NCBI RefSeq assembly: GCF_963675165.1
Contig: NC_087387.1
Location: forward strand, 185,001 to 249,000
Origin: Halichondria panicea
Lineage: Eukaryota; Porifera; Demospongiae; Suberitida; Halichondriidae
Reading direction: 5' to 3'
DNA: 64,000 nucleotides
Under the pieces are notes generated by a model, which made no database searches, was not told where the DNA came from, and saw only the letters and a program-made list of their open reading frames with translations. The position numbers and the translations under genes are program-made. Within the stretch, counting starts at the first letter, position 1, and each line of letters opens with the position of its first letter. Of this stretch, positions 1 to 26,144 are shown piece after piece.

Positions 1-343
1 AGATAGCTCCCTCCTACACACACACACCATTCATGACATCTATAAGAGCTAGTACAAGTAGTGCGGCTTACCCAGAGCGGCCGTGGCGATACATGATCTC
101 TACAGTAGTGCTAGTGAGGTCTCCTAGTCCTATCTCTATTCAGCCATTTTATATGTAGCTCCAGTTACCGGGGCGATAATAAGGGGGAGGGGCTGGTGGC
201 TGCAAAACATTTGCTCAATAATTAGCCGCGGCTTACTCGAATAGTATAAATTATGCAGAAAAGGTTGTTTTTTATTATAAACAGATCAAATTGAACAATG
301 TCTTATACACAAAAAAAAGTCATTAAGTCATTCCAAGTGTTCC
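1..343. other. Region 3' of CDC37, no gene seen
   Basis: I see no coding exon in this stretch on either strand. On the minus strand an AATAAA signal (TTTATT on plus at 271-276) lies 68 bases past the CDC37 stop codon and is the likely poly(A) signal of that gene. The rest is AT-rich with a short CA run near the left edge. Confidence 0.5.
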
Positions 344-3300
344 TCAGTCCAAGCCCAGGTCCCCCGAGTCTATCTCCTCATAGATCTCCTCGTCAGTGAT
401 GGGGATGCGGTCAGCCATGACGTCCCTCTCTCCATCACGTACCTCGGCCGTCCCCTCAGCTCGCAGCTTCTTTAGCTCCTCACTGGCAGGGGTCAGTCCT
501 GCATGACCAGGGACATAGTACAGGATTACAAGAATTATCCCACAATTTCAATCAACATCCTGGGCCAAATTAGGCTACGAATTTAACTAAAAATAAAAAA
601 AATGGTTTGCAAAATTATGTACACAAAACTTATAATTATGGTGGCGAAATATTCAAGTGTTGCCTTAATATGGTAAATGGCTAGGAGACAAATGTGGCAG
701 TTTGTACATGTCATTACGTACCAGCAGACTTGGCATCAGAGACCCAGAGTCCAGAGTCCACGCATCTTTTCATGTGATAGCTTGCCTCCTCTTTGGACAG
801 CTTGGCTAGAACCTCTTGCAGTTTAGACACACTCTTTGTCTCGAAACATTCCTTCAACTCCTGTGAGGTGAAGCAGCAAATAATCATTAAAACAAGCCAA
901 TTTCCGAACAAACACTATATAATTATTGTAAAATATTAGCAATCAGTTCTGTAATCATAATTATTATTTCGAAGATCCACTTCATTTCAAGATCACAGAA
1001 AATAATTATGACAAAATAGCATTAGCAATCTCCACAACCTTACATGCAGTACATGTTGATCACCTGAGGTAGAGTCTCCAAGACCTGGATAGGGTCCAGT
1101 CCACCAGGTCCCTGCCTTTCCTGGCGAGCCTCCTACAACACCAAGCATCATAATGAGTCATGGGTATATAACTCATAATTATACTGAATCCATTTTCAAC
1201 AATTTTATGATTTTCTGAAAGCTTAGAAAGATACCTTTCAAATGGTACCATCAATGTTCATATTGGAGAGATAAAAGTATTTACCAATTTGGCGATACCA
1301 TGGATTATAGCCCATGGTCCGAGGCCGAAAAATGTCAAATTAGGGCCCCAAAGAAATTTTGGATTGAAACACATCATTTGAAAGGTCTCTTTCTAAGCTT
1401 TCAGATTATTTTTGACATTGGATGAACGGTACTCAAGTTAATGGCTGTTGAAAGATGTTCCCCTCCACAATTTAATCAATGGTTCAGGGACTCTTTCAGC
1501 TGCTATAACTTGAATTCTGTGGATCCAATGTCAAAAATTTTATGATTTTCTGAAAGCTCAGAAAAAGACCTTTCAAATGGTGTCATCAAACTTTGTATTT
1601 GAGAGATAAAAGTATTTACCAATTGGCGATACCATGGATTATAGCCCATGGTCCGAGGCCGAAAAATGTCAAATTTAGGCTCCGAAGAAGTTTTGGATTG
1701 AAACATATCATTTGAAAGGTCTCTTTCTAAGCTTTCAGAAAATTAGAATATTTTTGACATTGGATGAACGGTACTCAAGTTAATGGCTGTTGAAAGATGT
1801 TCCCCCTCCACAATTTAATCAATGGTTCGGGGACTCTTTCAGCTGCTATAACTTGAATTCTGTGGATCCAATGTCAAAAATTTTATGATTTTCTGAAAGC
1901 TTAGAAAAAGACCTTTCAAATGGTGTCATCAAACTTTGTATTTGAGAGATAAAAGTATTTGCCAATTTGGCGATACCATGGATTATAGCCCATGGTCCGA
2001 AGCCGAAAAATGTCAAATTTAGGCTCCGAATAAGTTTTGGATCGAAACATATCATTTGAAAGGTCTCTTTCTAAGCTTTCAGAAAATTAGCATTGGATGA
2101 ACGGTACTCAAGTTAATGGCTGTTGAAAGATGTTCCCCCTCCACAATTTAATCAACGGTTCGGGGACTCTTTCAGCTGCTATAACTTGAATTCTGTGGAT
2201 CCAATGTCAAAAATTTTATGATTTTCTGAAAGCTCAGAAAAAGACCTTTTAAATGGTGTCATCAAACTTCGTATTTGAGAGATAAAAGTATTTGCCAATT
2301 TGGCGATACCATGGATTAGCCCATGGTCCGAGGCCGAAAAATATCAAATTTAGGCTCCGAAGAAGTTTTGGATTGAAACATATCATTTGAAAGGTCTCTT
2401 TCTAAGCTTTCAGAATATTTTTGATATTGGATGAACGGTACTCAAGTTAATGGCTGTTGAAAGATGTTCCCCCTCCACAATTTAATCAACGGTTCGGGGA
2501 CTCTTTCAGCTGCTATAACTTGAATTCTGTGGATCCAATTGTCAAAAATTTTATGATTTTCTGAAAGCTCAGAAAAAGACCTTTCAAATGGTGTCATCAA
2601 ACTTTGTATTTGAGAGATAAAAGTATTTACCAATTTGGCGATACCATGGATTATAGCCCATGGTCCGAGGCCGAAAAATGTCAAATTTAGGCTCCGAAGA
2701 AGTTTTGGATTGAAACATATCATTTGAAAGGTCTCTTTCTAAGCTTTCAGAAAATTAGAATATTTTTGACATTGGATGAACGGTACTCAAGTTAATGGCT
2801 GTTGAAAGATGTTCCCCCTCCACAATTTAATCAATGGTTCGGGGACTCTTTCAGCTGCTATAACTTGAATTCTGTGGATCCAATGTCAAAAATTTTATGA
2901 TTTTCTGAAAGCTTAGAAAAAGACCTTTCAAATGGTGTCATCAAACTTTGTATTTGAGAGATAAAAGTATTTGCCAATTTGGCGATACCATGGATATAGC
3001 CCATGGTCCGAGGCCGAAAAATGTCAAATTTAGGCTCCGAAGAAGTTTTGGATTGAAACATATCATTTGAAAGGTCTCTTTCTAAGCTTTCAGAAAATTA
3101 GAATATTTTTGACATTGGATGAACGGTACTCAAGTTAATGGCTGTTGAAAGATGTTCCCCCTCCACAATTTAATCAATGGTTCGGGGACTCTTTCAGCTG
3201 CTATAACTTGAATTCTGTGGATCCAATGTCAAAAATTTTATGATTTTCTGAAAGCTCAGAAAAAGACCTTTCAAATGGTGTCATCAAACTTTGTATTTGA

Positions 3301-4592
3301 GAGATAAAAGTATTTGCCAATTTGGCGATACCATGGATTATATAGCCCATGGTCTGAGGCCGAAAAATGTCAAATTTAGGCTCCGAAGAAGTTTTGGATC
3401 GAAACATATCATTTGAAAGGTCTCTTTCTAAGCTTTCAGAAAATTAGCATTGGATGAACGGTACTCAAGTTAATGGCTGTTGAAAGATGTTCCCCCTCCA
3501 CAATTTAATCAATGGTTCGGGGACTCTTTCAGCTGCTATAACTTGAATTCTGTGGATCCAATGTCAAAAATTTTATGATTTTCTGAAAGCTCAGAAAAAG
3601 ACCTTTTAAATGGTGTCATCAAACTTCGTATTTGAGAGATAAAAGTATTTGCCAATTTGGCGATACCATGGATTATAGCCCATGGTCCGAGGCCAAAAAA
3701 TGTCAAATTTAGGCTCCGAAGAAGTTTTGGATTGAAACATATCATTTGAAAGGTCTCTTTCTAAGCTTTCAGAAAATTAGAATATTTTTGACATTGGATG
3801 AACGGTACTCAAGTTAATGGCTGTTGAAAGATGTTCCCCCTCCACAATTTAATCAATGGTTCGGGGACTCTTTCAGCTGCTATAACTTGAATTCTGTGGA
3901 TCCAATGTCAAAAATTTTATGATTTTCTGAAAGCTTAGAAAAAGACCTTTCAAATGGTGTCATCAAACTTCGTATTTGAGAGATAAAAGTATTTGCCAAT
4001 TTGGCGATACCATGGATTATAGCCCATGGTCCGAGGCCAAAAAATGTCAAATTTAGGCTCCGAAGAAGTTTTGGATTGAAACATATCATTTGAAAGGTCT
4101 CTTTTTAAGCTTTCAGAAAATTAGAATATTTTTGAAATTGGATCAATGTTACTCAAGTTGAACTCATAATTATTATGTGCATTTATTAGCCCCACGTACT
4201 GCTCACACACTAACCACACCCCCCACACTGACCTCTTCGACCTCTCGTGCTGCCTCCTCTATCCTTGCCTTGGCCCGCCCCCTCACTCGTCCAATGAACG
4301 CCCCCAGCTCATCCTGGAATGCATCCAGATACGTCTTCTCCGCTGACTTCATACTACAGGGGGTCATATGACAGTTAGCCCACACCCTCCGCTTTTGTCA
4401 CGAAATTGTTATATTTTCAGAACTTGTTCTACATAATTATTATTTCCCCACCGTATAAAGAAGCCGGGCACACAGGAACGAGGGTCCCTGTCGAGTTGTT
4501 TGGCCAGCTCCAGGATGTACTGCATCACAATAGTCTGGTGGGCCACTCTCTGCATCAGAGATGACTTCTGCAGGCCACACGATGTGCGTGTG

Positions 4593-4650
<58 letters not shown>

Positions 4651-5948
4651 TGTGTGTGTGTGTGTGTGTGGGTGCATCGTATTAATTGCATTAATTGGTG
4701 AGATCATTCTACATGTGTACATTTATACACGCTCCCAGTATATATAGACCACACCCATGTATACACAGACCACACCCACTTACCTCCTGAACCTCCAGAT
4801 TGACACACCACATGGTGAGGTAGTTAGCCGTGTCCAAACACACAAGCTGTGAGTTGTCCCTCAAGAACTCAAGACTGCAGTGGAGGAGAGGGCAATCAAT
4901 ACCATATTCACACAATAACCAGTACACAAGTACTGACAGCTTCCCTCTATGAAGAGCCCTGAGGCACATGTACACCATCCAACCACACCCCCACCAACCA
5001 CACATCCCACCCCCCACACCCCCACCAACCCTCCTGTACCTCGCATCATAGTTGGCCAACATTCCAAACTTCTTGATGGTGCTCTCGTTCGTGTTGATGA
5101 AGTCAATCATTTGCTCGTGTTTCTTACTCTCGTCCACTTCCTGTGGCTTGGGCTTGGGCTTGTTGATCACCTGACACAGGGGGGTAGAGGCATGTCAGGG
5201 GTTTGTGGTATGTCAGGGGGTAGTAGCATGTCAGGGGGTTTGTGGTAGTCAAACTAATAACTCACTGTTTTGTCAAAGCCAGGCTGAGAGAGAGTGTCCA
5301 CATTCCAGGGGGTCAGCTGCAAACACGAGGGGTTATATACACGACTATCAAGAATAAAATCTTACTCGTTCTTTCTTTGCAATCTCCGCCTCCTTTTGTT
5401 TGAACTCTTCTTCTTGTTTCTTGAGCACTGCCAGCTCTGTCCTCACTCGTGCTGCTTCCTTCTTTTGCTGCACAACACACACACACACACGTAACGCTTA
5501 CACCCACACGCCCACACACAAACTTACAGCGTCCTCGTTCAAGAGAGACAATTCCTTAGTCTTCCTCTGGATATCAGCTGTTCTCTTCTGGAGTCTGCAA
5601 GGGAATAATAATGATGTCTGCATTACCATAAATAAATAACTAAATATTCACTCTTCCTCCTCTGCCTTGAGCCGATCTTTCTCCTCCTTGGTCTGTTCCA
5701 TTCTGTCCACTCTTGCTTGGTGACGCCATCGGAACAAAGAGGGCGTGTCCACGTTAGGATGGGTGTCATCCTCATCATCGCTCACCTGAATAGAAGGTGT
5801 AGATAAGTACACACAACACACACACACACACAACACACAACACACACACACAGACACTGACTACACACATGGATCGTTTTATAAAACCCAATAAATACGA
5901 TAGAGCCACCTCGATGTGATTCCACTTGCTGTAGTCGAGTCTCGACAT
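344..5948 (-). CDS. CDC37: HSP90 co-chaperone CDC37
   Basis: CDC37 delivers client protein kinases to HSP90 in the cytosol. Twelve coding exons, in transcript order: 5948-5910, 5785-5652, 5594-5528, 5467-5366, 5316-5266, 5170-5040, 4874-4784, 4567-4452, 4353-4233, 1132-1064, 860-722, 498-344. They join in frame to 404 residues (human about 378). The N-terminus ([20 protein letters not shown]) is the family signature; Ser15 in VSDDED matches the CK2 site Ser13 of human CDC37. The kinase- and HSP90-binding middle ([34 protein letters not shown]) and the C-terminal part ([13 protein letters not shown]) are also clear. Intron 9 (1133-4232) is swollen by a foldback-repeat array; the other introns are mostly short. 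An AATAAA at 276-271 follows the stop. Family assignment is firm; single junctions could shift by a few bases. Confidence 0.95.
1188..4140. repeat. Tandem foldback-repeat array in CDC37 intron 9
   Basis: About eight tandem copies of a 333-346 bp unit. The GGATCC landmark falls at 1521, 1864, 2197, 2531, 2877, 3219, 3554 and 3898. Each unit has an arm of roughly 85 bases (CTTTCAGCTGCTATAACTTG to GACCTTTCAAATGG), a centre carrying the palindrome-like CCATGGATTATAGCCCATGG, and a second arm that is an imperfect reverse complement of the first. A spacer of about 50 bases (TTCCCCCTCCACAATTTAAT) separates units. Related arrays lie in MRCK and DYNC1I introns, with solo copies elsewhere. The 60-70 residue open frames inside the units are by-products of copy similarity. 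Confidence 0.9.
4581..4670. repeat. (GT)n microsatellite in CDC37 intron 8
   Basis: About 90 bases of nearly pure GT on the plus strand, upstream of the acceptor of CDC37 exon 8 on the minus strand. Confidence 0.9.
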
Positions 5949-6179
5949 CTTCTCGGCCTCAGTGCTATGAACTGTAGCTGTACACACGCACACACAAGAT
6001 GTCACTCAGAGAAATTTCTAGCAACAAATTAACCTATGACCTGTACGGGAAAACCCTTCTTAGCTAAAAGGGGGGTGGGGCTGGTCACATGTTGTAAAAG
6101 CTAGCTAGCTAGAGGTCATCTAGTTATTTATATATAACATAAGAGAAAGATACTGTACCCACTGCCTACTCTACAAGCC
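5949..6179. promoter_or_regulatory. Divergent promoter, CDC37 / AprA-like
   Basis: 231 bp separate the two start codons of divergent genes. A TATA-like stretch (TTTATATATAACA, about 6127-6139) lies some 45 bases before the plus-strand ATG and could serve the AprA-like gene. No clear TATA is seen for CDC37. That one region drives both genes is inferred from spacing. Confidence 0.5.
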
Positions 6180-9100
6180 ATGTCTCTGCAAATACTGCTC
6201 GCGGCCACTTACTTGGGCCTGCTGGTGTGTCAGACTGCCTGCCTCCCTAGCTCCAGGCCCCAGGCCACCACTCCTCTGGACGACTATGTCAACAAGCCTG
6301 ACTCTACCTATGAGTACAGAGATATGGGGAACTCGTACAGAGGAGATGGCTACACCTCATACTTCATCAACATGACCTCACAGACCTGGCTATCACGTAT
6401 GTGTGTGTGTGGTGTGTGTGTGCAGTTGCCGCCTACTTCTATTTCCATGCACAATTTTAATTAGCAAAAGTTGCATCCATTGTTCTAATAACTGCATTGT
6501 GTAGCTATGGCTTCCTTTAATCAGTCCCTATTGTTGCTCTGACTGCAGCATCTCTTGTGAGCAGGTCAGTATGGTGGCACTACATGGTCATCAATGTGCC
6601 TGACAAGATTGAGTATCCGGACACTGCCTTCATATATATCACTGGAGGGAGCAACACTGGGTACATGCGCTTACTATAATACTTGACCTCTCATGGATTA
6701 TGTAATCGCAAAAATGTGTTGTTTTTTAAATCCACAGTTTTGATGAATAATAACTTTCAGTGTTGATTTTGTGTTATCACACTAAGTAATCTCCTCACAC
6801 ACACCCACACACCACACACCCACACACCCACACAGGTCAGTACCTGAGATCAGCAGCTCTGATTGTCTCTTCTCAACCGTCACCTGCTTTACAACGGGAA
6901 CGTTAGTCAACACAATAACTGCTAGTGTATAATGTAGAAATAGCTATTATCCCTATAATATCACCACCATACACTGACTGCATGTACTCTCACTCTCAGA
7001 GTGACAGCCACACTGTCTATTATCCCTATAATATCACCACCATACACTGACTGCATGTACTCTCACTCTCAGAGTGACAGCCACACTGTCTATTATCCCT
7101 ATAATATCACCACCATACACTGACTGCATGTACTCTCACTCTCAGAGTGACAGCCACACTGTCTATTATCCCTATAATATCACCACCATACACTGACTGC
7201 ATGTACTCTCACTCTCAGAGTGACAGCCACACTGTCTATTATCCCTATAATATCACCACTATACACTGACTGCGTGTACTCTCACTCTCAGAGTGACAGC
7301 CACACTGTCTATTATCCCTATAATATCACCACCATACACTGACTGCATGTACTCTCACTCTCAGAGTGACAGCCACACTGTTCCAGATTCCCAACGAGAG
7401 AATTGTGTTCTCTGTAAGTGTTCTTTTTCTGGCGTAAAATTTGAGTTTCACTTTTCTCTTGAATTAGGAAGATCCTCTGAAGAAGGAACGCGATGAGGAC
7501 GCTATTATTGCCTATACTTGGTACCATTTCCTCAAGCATCCCGATAGTCCAGAGTACATCCTGCGCCTACCAATGACCAAGGTATTAGGATGAGTGGATG
7601 CACACACGCCCACCACACACACACACCCACACCACACACACACAGGCTGTGGTGAGGGCTATGGACACTGTAGAAGACTTCAGTAAGAAGAAGAACCCAG
7701 CTGCCAATATCACCAAGTTTGTGATCGGAGGAGCTTCAAAGGTATCGTAACAAACGCTAGTAAAGAATTGTGTTTGCAGTACATTCTCGTAGCTAATTGA
7801 ATTACCCCCCTGTCATTACCCCCACGCAGCGTTGTTAATTACCCCCCTATAATCACCCCCCACGCAGCGTTGTTAATTACCCCCTGTCACCACCCCCCAC
7901 GCAGCGTTGTTAATTACCCCCCCTGTCATTACCCCCCACACAGCGTTGTTAATTACCCCTGTCATTACCCCCCACACAGCGTGGTTGGACCACCTGGACC
8001 ACTGGTATAGTAGACAAGCGAGTGGTCGGAATGATACCTATAGTAGAGGACCTACTAAACCTGCAAAAGGTGAGAGTACAATATATCACATGACCATTCA
8101 TTGCCCCCCCCTCTCTCACAGAACATGCATCACCACTACCGTATGCTGGGAGGATGGACCTTTGCCTTCTCCGACTATCATGAGCTCAACGTGACTGCTT
8201 ATCTGGACGACCCTATCATGACACAGCTGGCATACATTGTCGACCCTTATGGTACGTAGGAAAAGTATCAAAAGCTAGGCTTTTAAACAAACTTTTCAGA
8301 TGTCATAACTTGAATTCCGTGAATCCAATTTTAACGATTTTATGATTAATTTTTCTGGAAGCTTAGAAAAAAACCTTTCAGATGGTGTCATCAATGCTCA
8401 TATTTGAGAGCTGACAGAATTTACCAATTTCGGCCAAATACCATGGTCCAAGGCCGAAAAGTAACAAATTATGGCCCCATCCAAATTTTGAAGTTTTCCC
8501 AATAGTCTAAGAGTGCTAGATTTGACTAGCCCCTCCCTCTGCTGCAGCGTATCTTGACCGCCTCACTATGCCCAAGATGATAATCAACTCCGGAGGGGAC
8601 GAGTTCTTCATGCCTGATGATAATCACTACTTTTGGGACGCCCTCCCGGACCAAAAATATTTCAGGTATAATTTTTTTATTACAAATTTGCTCAAAATTA
8701 ATATACATTTTCAATTTTGGCAAAATACTATGGACTTTTATATTATTATTTTATTTTGTTGTGTGCATTATGAGTGTCGTGCATTATGGGTGTCATGTGA
8801 TTGTTGCCTCGGCTTCCTTGTGTAGGATGCTACCCAATGCTGAACACTCTTGTGCCGGTCACTACACTAGCCTCATCTTCTCAGTGAGAGCTTTCTACCT
8901 CTCCATTCTCACTGTACGTTATCATTGGCTGAAATACTGCTGAAATATCTAATGTTGAATTTTCAGAATACGGCAAGACCAAATATGACATGGAAAATGG
9001 ACGCAGTAAGTCATGTAATACTTACAAACGTAGGGTGTTTTTAAAACATTGATGGCTAACTTTGATTGTCTGTAACTTTAGTTCAGATAATCAGATTTCA

Positions 9101-10359
9101 ACAATTTTATGATTTTCTGAAAGCTTAGAAAGAGACCTTTCAAATGATGTGTTTTAATCCAACATTTCGTCAGGGCCATAATTTGTAATTTTTCGCCTTT
9201 GGACCATGGGCTATAATCCATGGTATCGCCAAATTGTTTATCTCTCGAATATCAACTTTGATGGTACCATTTGAAAGGTCTCTTTGTAAGCTTTCAGAAA
9301 AACCTAAAATTTTTGATTTTCAATCCACAGAATTCAAATTATGGCAGCTGAAAGATTCCCAAAATCATTAATTAAACGTAGTGTTTATCAACAGCCATAA
9401 CTTCAGTACAGTTGATCCGATGTCAAAATTTTTATGATTTTCTGAAAGCTTAGAAAATTACCTTTCAAACGATGTGTTTCAATCCAAAATTTCATTGGGC
9501 CCTAATTTGTCATTTTTCGGTCTCGGACCATGGGCTATATATATAATCCATGGTATTTGGCCAACATTGGCAAATATTTGACTTTATAAGCTTTCAGAAA
9601 ATCATAAAATCGCTGAAATTGTATCCACAGAATTCAAGTTATGGCAGCTGAAAAAGTCAGGCCAGTTTTTTGATAGCTAACTTTGAGTGTCAGTAACTTA
9701 CTATACATGTAGAAGTTTAAATTATTGCGTATGTTGAATGTTTGCTCGTCCACTGTAGACAGCTGATGGTGGGACTATCACCATGTCAGCTGATATCAAA
9801 CCAGCTGATGTGAAGGTCTTCCACGCCACCACCGTCCAGAGCAAAAGGTTGATAGTTGTTGTATATAATTATAGTCTGGCTTGTTATATATATACGTATA
9901 GTCAATAAGTATAGGAAAGTAGTGTTCTTAATGTCTGTGATTGTCATTGATTCAGGAAAGACTTTCGTCTGCTGACTTTGCCGCCAGGTTCTAAAGATCC
10001 CATTCCACAGCCTGTGTTTTGGTTCTCGAAAGATCTCCAACCTGATGTATGTGCCATTGAATCACTGTCTTGATAACAGTATAATTATATGGTTGAGTGT
10101 TTTGTTTTCTATAGGCTAATGGGAACTATGTGGCAAGTATGGCAACTCCAGAGGAAGGGTGGAGAGCTTTCTTTATACAGGTGAGTAGATCACCATGCAG
10201 CTGGCAATAATGCACTCTAACTCTTTACTGTATATACAGGCGACTTTTCCTGGGCCAAAAGGATCACTGTTTGAGTACACCACCCAAGCCAACATCATCC
10301 CTTACACTGACGCCTTCCCTGACTGCCAGGGGACAGCCTGCCTAGGGACATTGGTCTGA
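6180..10359 (+). CDS. Secreted AprA / PhoPQ-activated (PqaA) family protein
   Basis: Fifteen exons: 6180-6396, 6549-6660, 6836-6901, 7365-7413, 7468-7581, 7646-7741, 7980-8069, 8122-8251, 8548-8665, 8826-8913, 8967-9005, 9759-9847, 9956-10046, 10115-10180, 10240-10359, giving 494 residues. A signal peptide (residues 1 to about 22, core LLAATYLGLLVC) is followed by the conserved N-terminal stretch (TTPLDDYVNKPDSTYEYRD) and VWWHYMVINVP. The family is predicted to have an alpha/beta-hydrolase fold. Candidate triad residues are Ser217 in GGASKRG (exon 6/7 junction), Asp309 in NSGGDEFF and His338 or His343 in NAEHSCAGH. Members include Dictyostelium AprA, a secreted proliferation repressor, and bacterial PqaA; sponge homologues are known. 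The role in this animal is not shown by sequence. Two introns carry minisatellites that duplicate the splice acceptor. Confidence 0.9.
6943..7383. repeat. 73-bp minisatellite copying the exon 4 acceptor
   Basis: Six tandem copies with a 73-bp period; GTGACAGCCACACTGT starts at 7001, 7074, 7147, 7220, 7293 and 7366. The last copy runs into the real exon 4 of the AprA-like gene. Every unit carries the acceptor (CTCTCACTCTCAG) and the first 16 or so exon bases. The five upstream copies are decoy acceptors. Confidence 0.92.
7797..7985. repeat. Degenerate minisatellite copying the exon 7 acceptor
   Basis: Four to five imperfect copies, about 37-41 bases each, of a unit containing GCAGCGTTGTTAATTACCCC and a C-rich tract. 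They end at the true acceptor (CCCACACAG) and the exon 7 start CGTGGTTGG. Each unit thus repeats pyrimidine tract, AG and the first exon bases. Confidence 0.85.
8290..8500. repeat. Solo foldback-family copy in AprA-like intron 8
   Basis: Diverged copy of the foldback family, recognised by CATAACTTGAATTCCGTGAA, GGAAGCTTAGAAA and ACCATGGTCCAAGGCCGAAAA. Confidence 0.75.
9055..9660. repeat. Two adjacent foldback-family copies in AprA-like intron 11
   Basis: Two successive copies (about 9060-9352 and 9386-9655). Each has paired CTGAAAGCTTAGAAA / CTTTCAGAAAA arms around the CCATGGGCTATA.ATCCATGG centre. A 33-base spacer separates them, a possible first step toward the longer arrays. Confidence 0.85.
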
Positions 10360-10765
10360 GGCTGTACTGTGTAGTTAGCTAGCCCTTGATACATGATATT
10401 TTGACTGGTGTTTTATATAGTGCAACAGGTTGTGTTATTAATGTCATTATGATGTCTGAAATGGTTAATCAAATAGCACGCGCACGCGCAATATCTACTG
10501 CGCATGTGCAATAAGATGGAAAGTTAAAGAGATTCATGAGTCATGACCTTGGTATGCAAAGTGCATGTACACAATTTATTATTGTAGCTTTGTCTACGTC
10601 TATTAAATTCCTAAAGACCTCTTCAATTGGCTCTTGGCTTCTATCATTATTAAAGTGCAGTGTAGATAGCTAACTGAACTAGACCAATGAACTAGTCTAC
10701 TAGCTAGCTAAATAGTGAAGTTTGTTATTCTAGTGACCCCTCCCCACTCTTGTGAGAGGTATAAG
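10360..10765 (+). promoter_or_regulatory. Intergenic: AprA-like 3' region and MRCK promoter
   Basis: 406 bp without coding sequence. ATTAAA at 10602-10607 is a possible poly(A) signal for the AprA-like gene, 243 bases past its stop. Around 10478-10512, GCACGCGCACGCGCAA and CTGCGCATGTGCAA resemble the palindromic NRF1 (alpha-Pal) site, about 260-290 bases before the MRCK start. Their function is inferred from the motif only. Confidence 0.4.
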
Positions 10766-25684
<14,919 letters not shown>

Positions 25685-26144
25685 TTACACTTCAACAACA
25701 ACTCAGTAGTCTCTAGGAAATGTTCAAACTTAATATTCAACCTAGTCGTATTTATAAGCATCTTTCTATGCTGGCTTGTACAGTGTGGCAACCAATTTTC
25801 TATTTCTGCTGCTATTTGTCATTGGCAGATATTTCCACAGTTTTATAGTAGCTAGAGCAGTGTGTTTATCAGATGATTTGTAGTATAATTATATAACATT
25901 ATAATTTTTAATTTTTAATCATTGTGAGATAGCAATGTAAATTAATTAATACATGTTTACATCAATTGACAATTATGAGATTAGAGATTACCGCGGCTTG
26001 TAATGGAGGGCAATTGTTAACAGGAAATGGTCGTTTATACAATAAATAATTATTATTATCATAACAAACCTATCTTTTGAAGTGTTGTGCTATTGCTAGC
26101 TGTATCTATGCTAACACACATTGCAACTACTATAGCTGCTGAAG
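25685..26144. other. Intergenic region MRCK to FAIM
   Basis: 460 bp, AT-rich, no coding exon recognised. AATAAA at 26041-26046 is the first canonical poly(A) signal I noticed after the MRCK stop. A pyrimidine-poor TATAG just before the FAIM start could be an acceptor of a 5' UTR exon. Confidence 0.4.

Noticed and set aside
1503-4089. Repeated 67-93 residue minus-strand ORFs ([18 protein letters not shown] type) as a small gene family
   Set aside because: They coincide with every unit of the foldback arrays in three introns, differ by random indels and have no start context. They follow from copy similarity, not from coding constraint.
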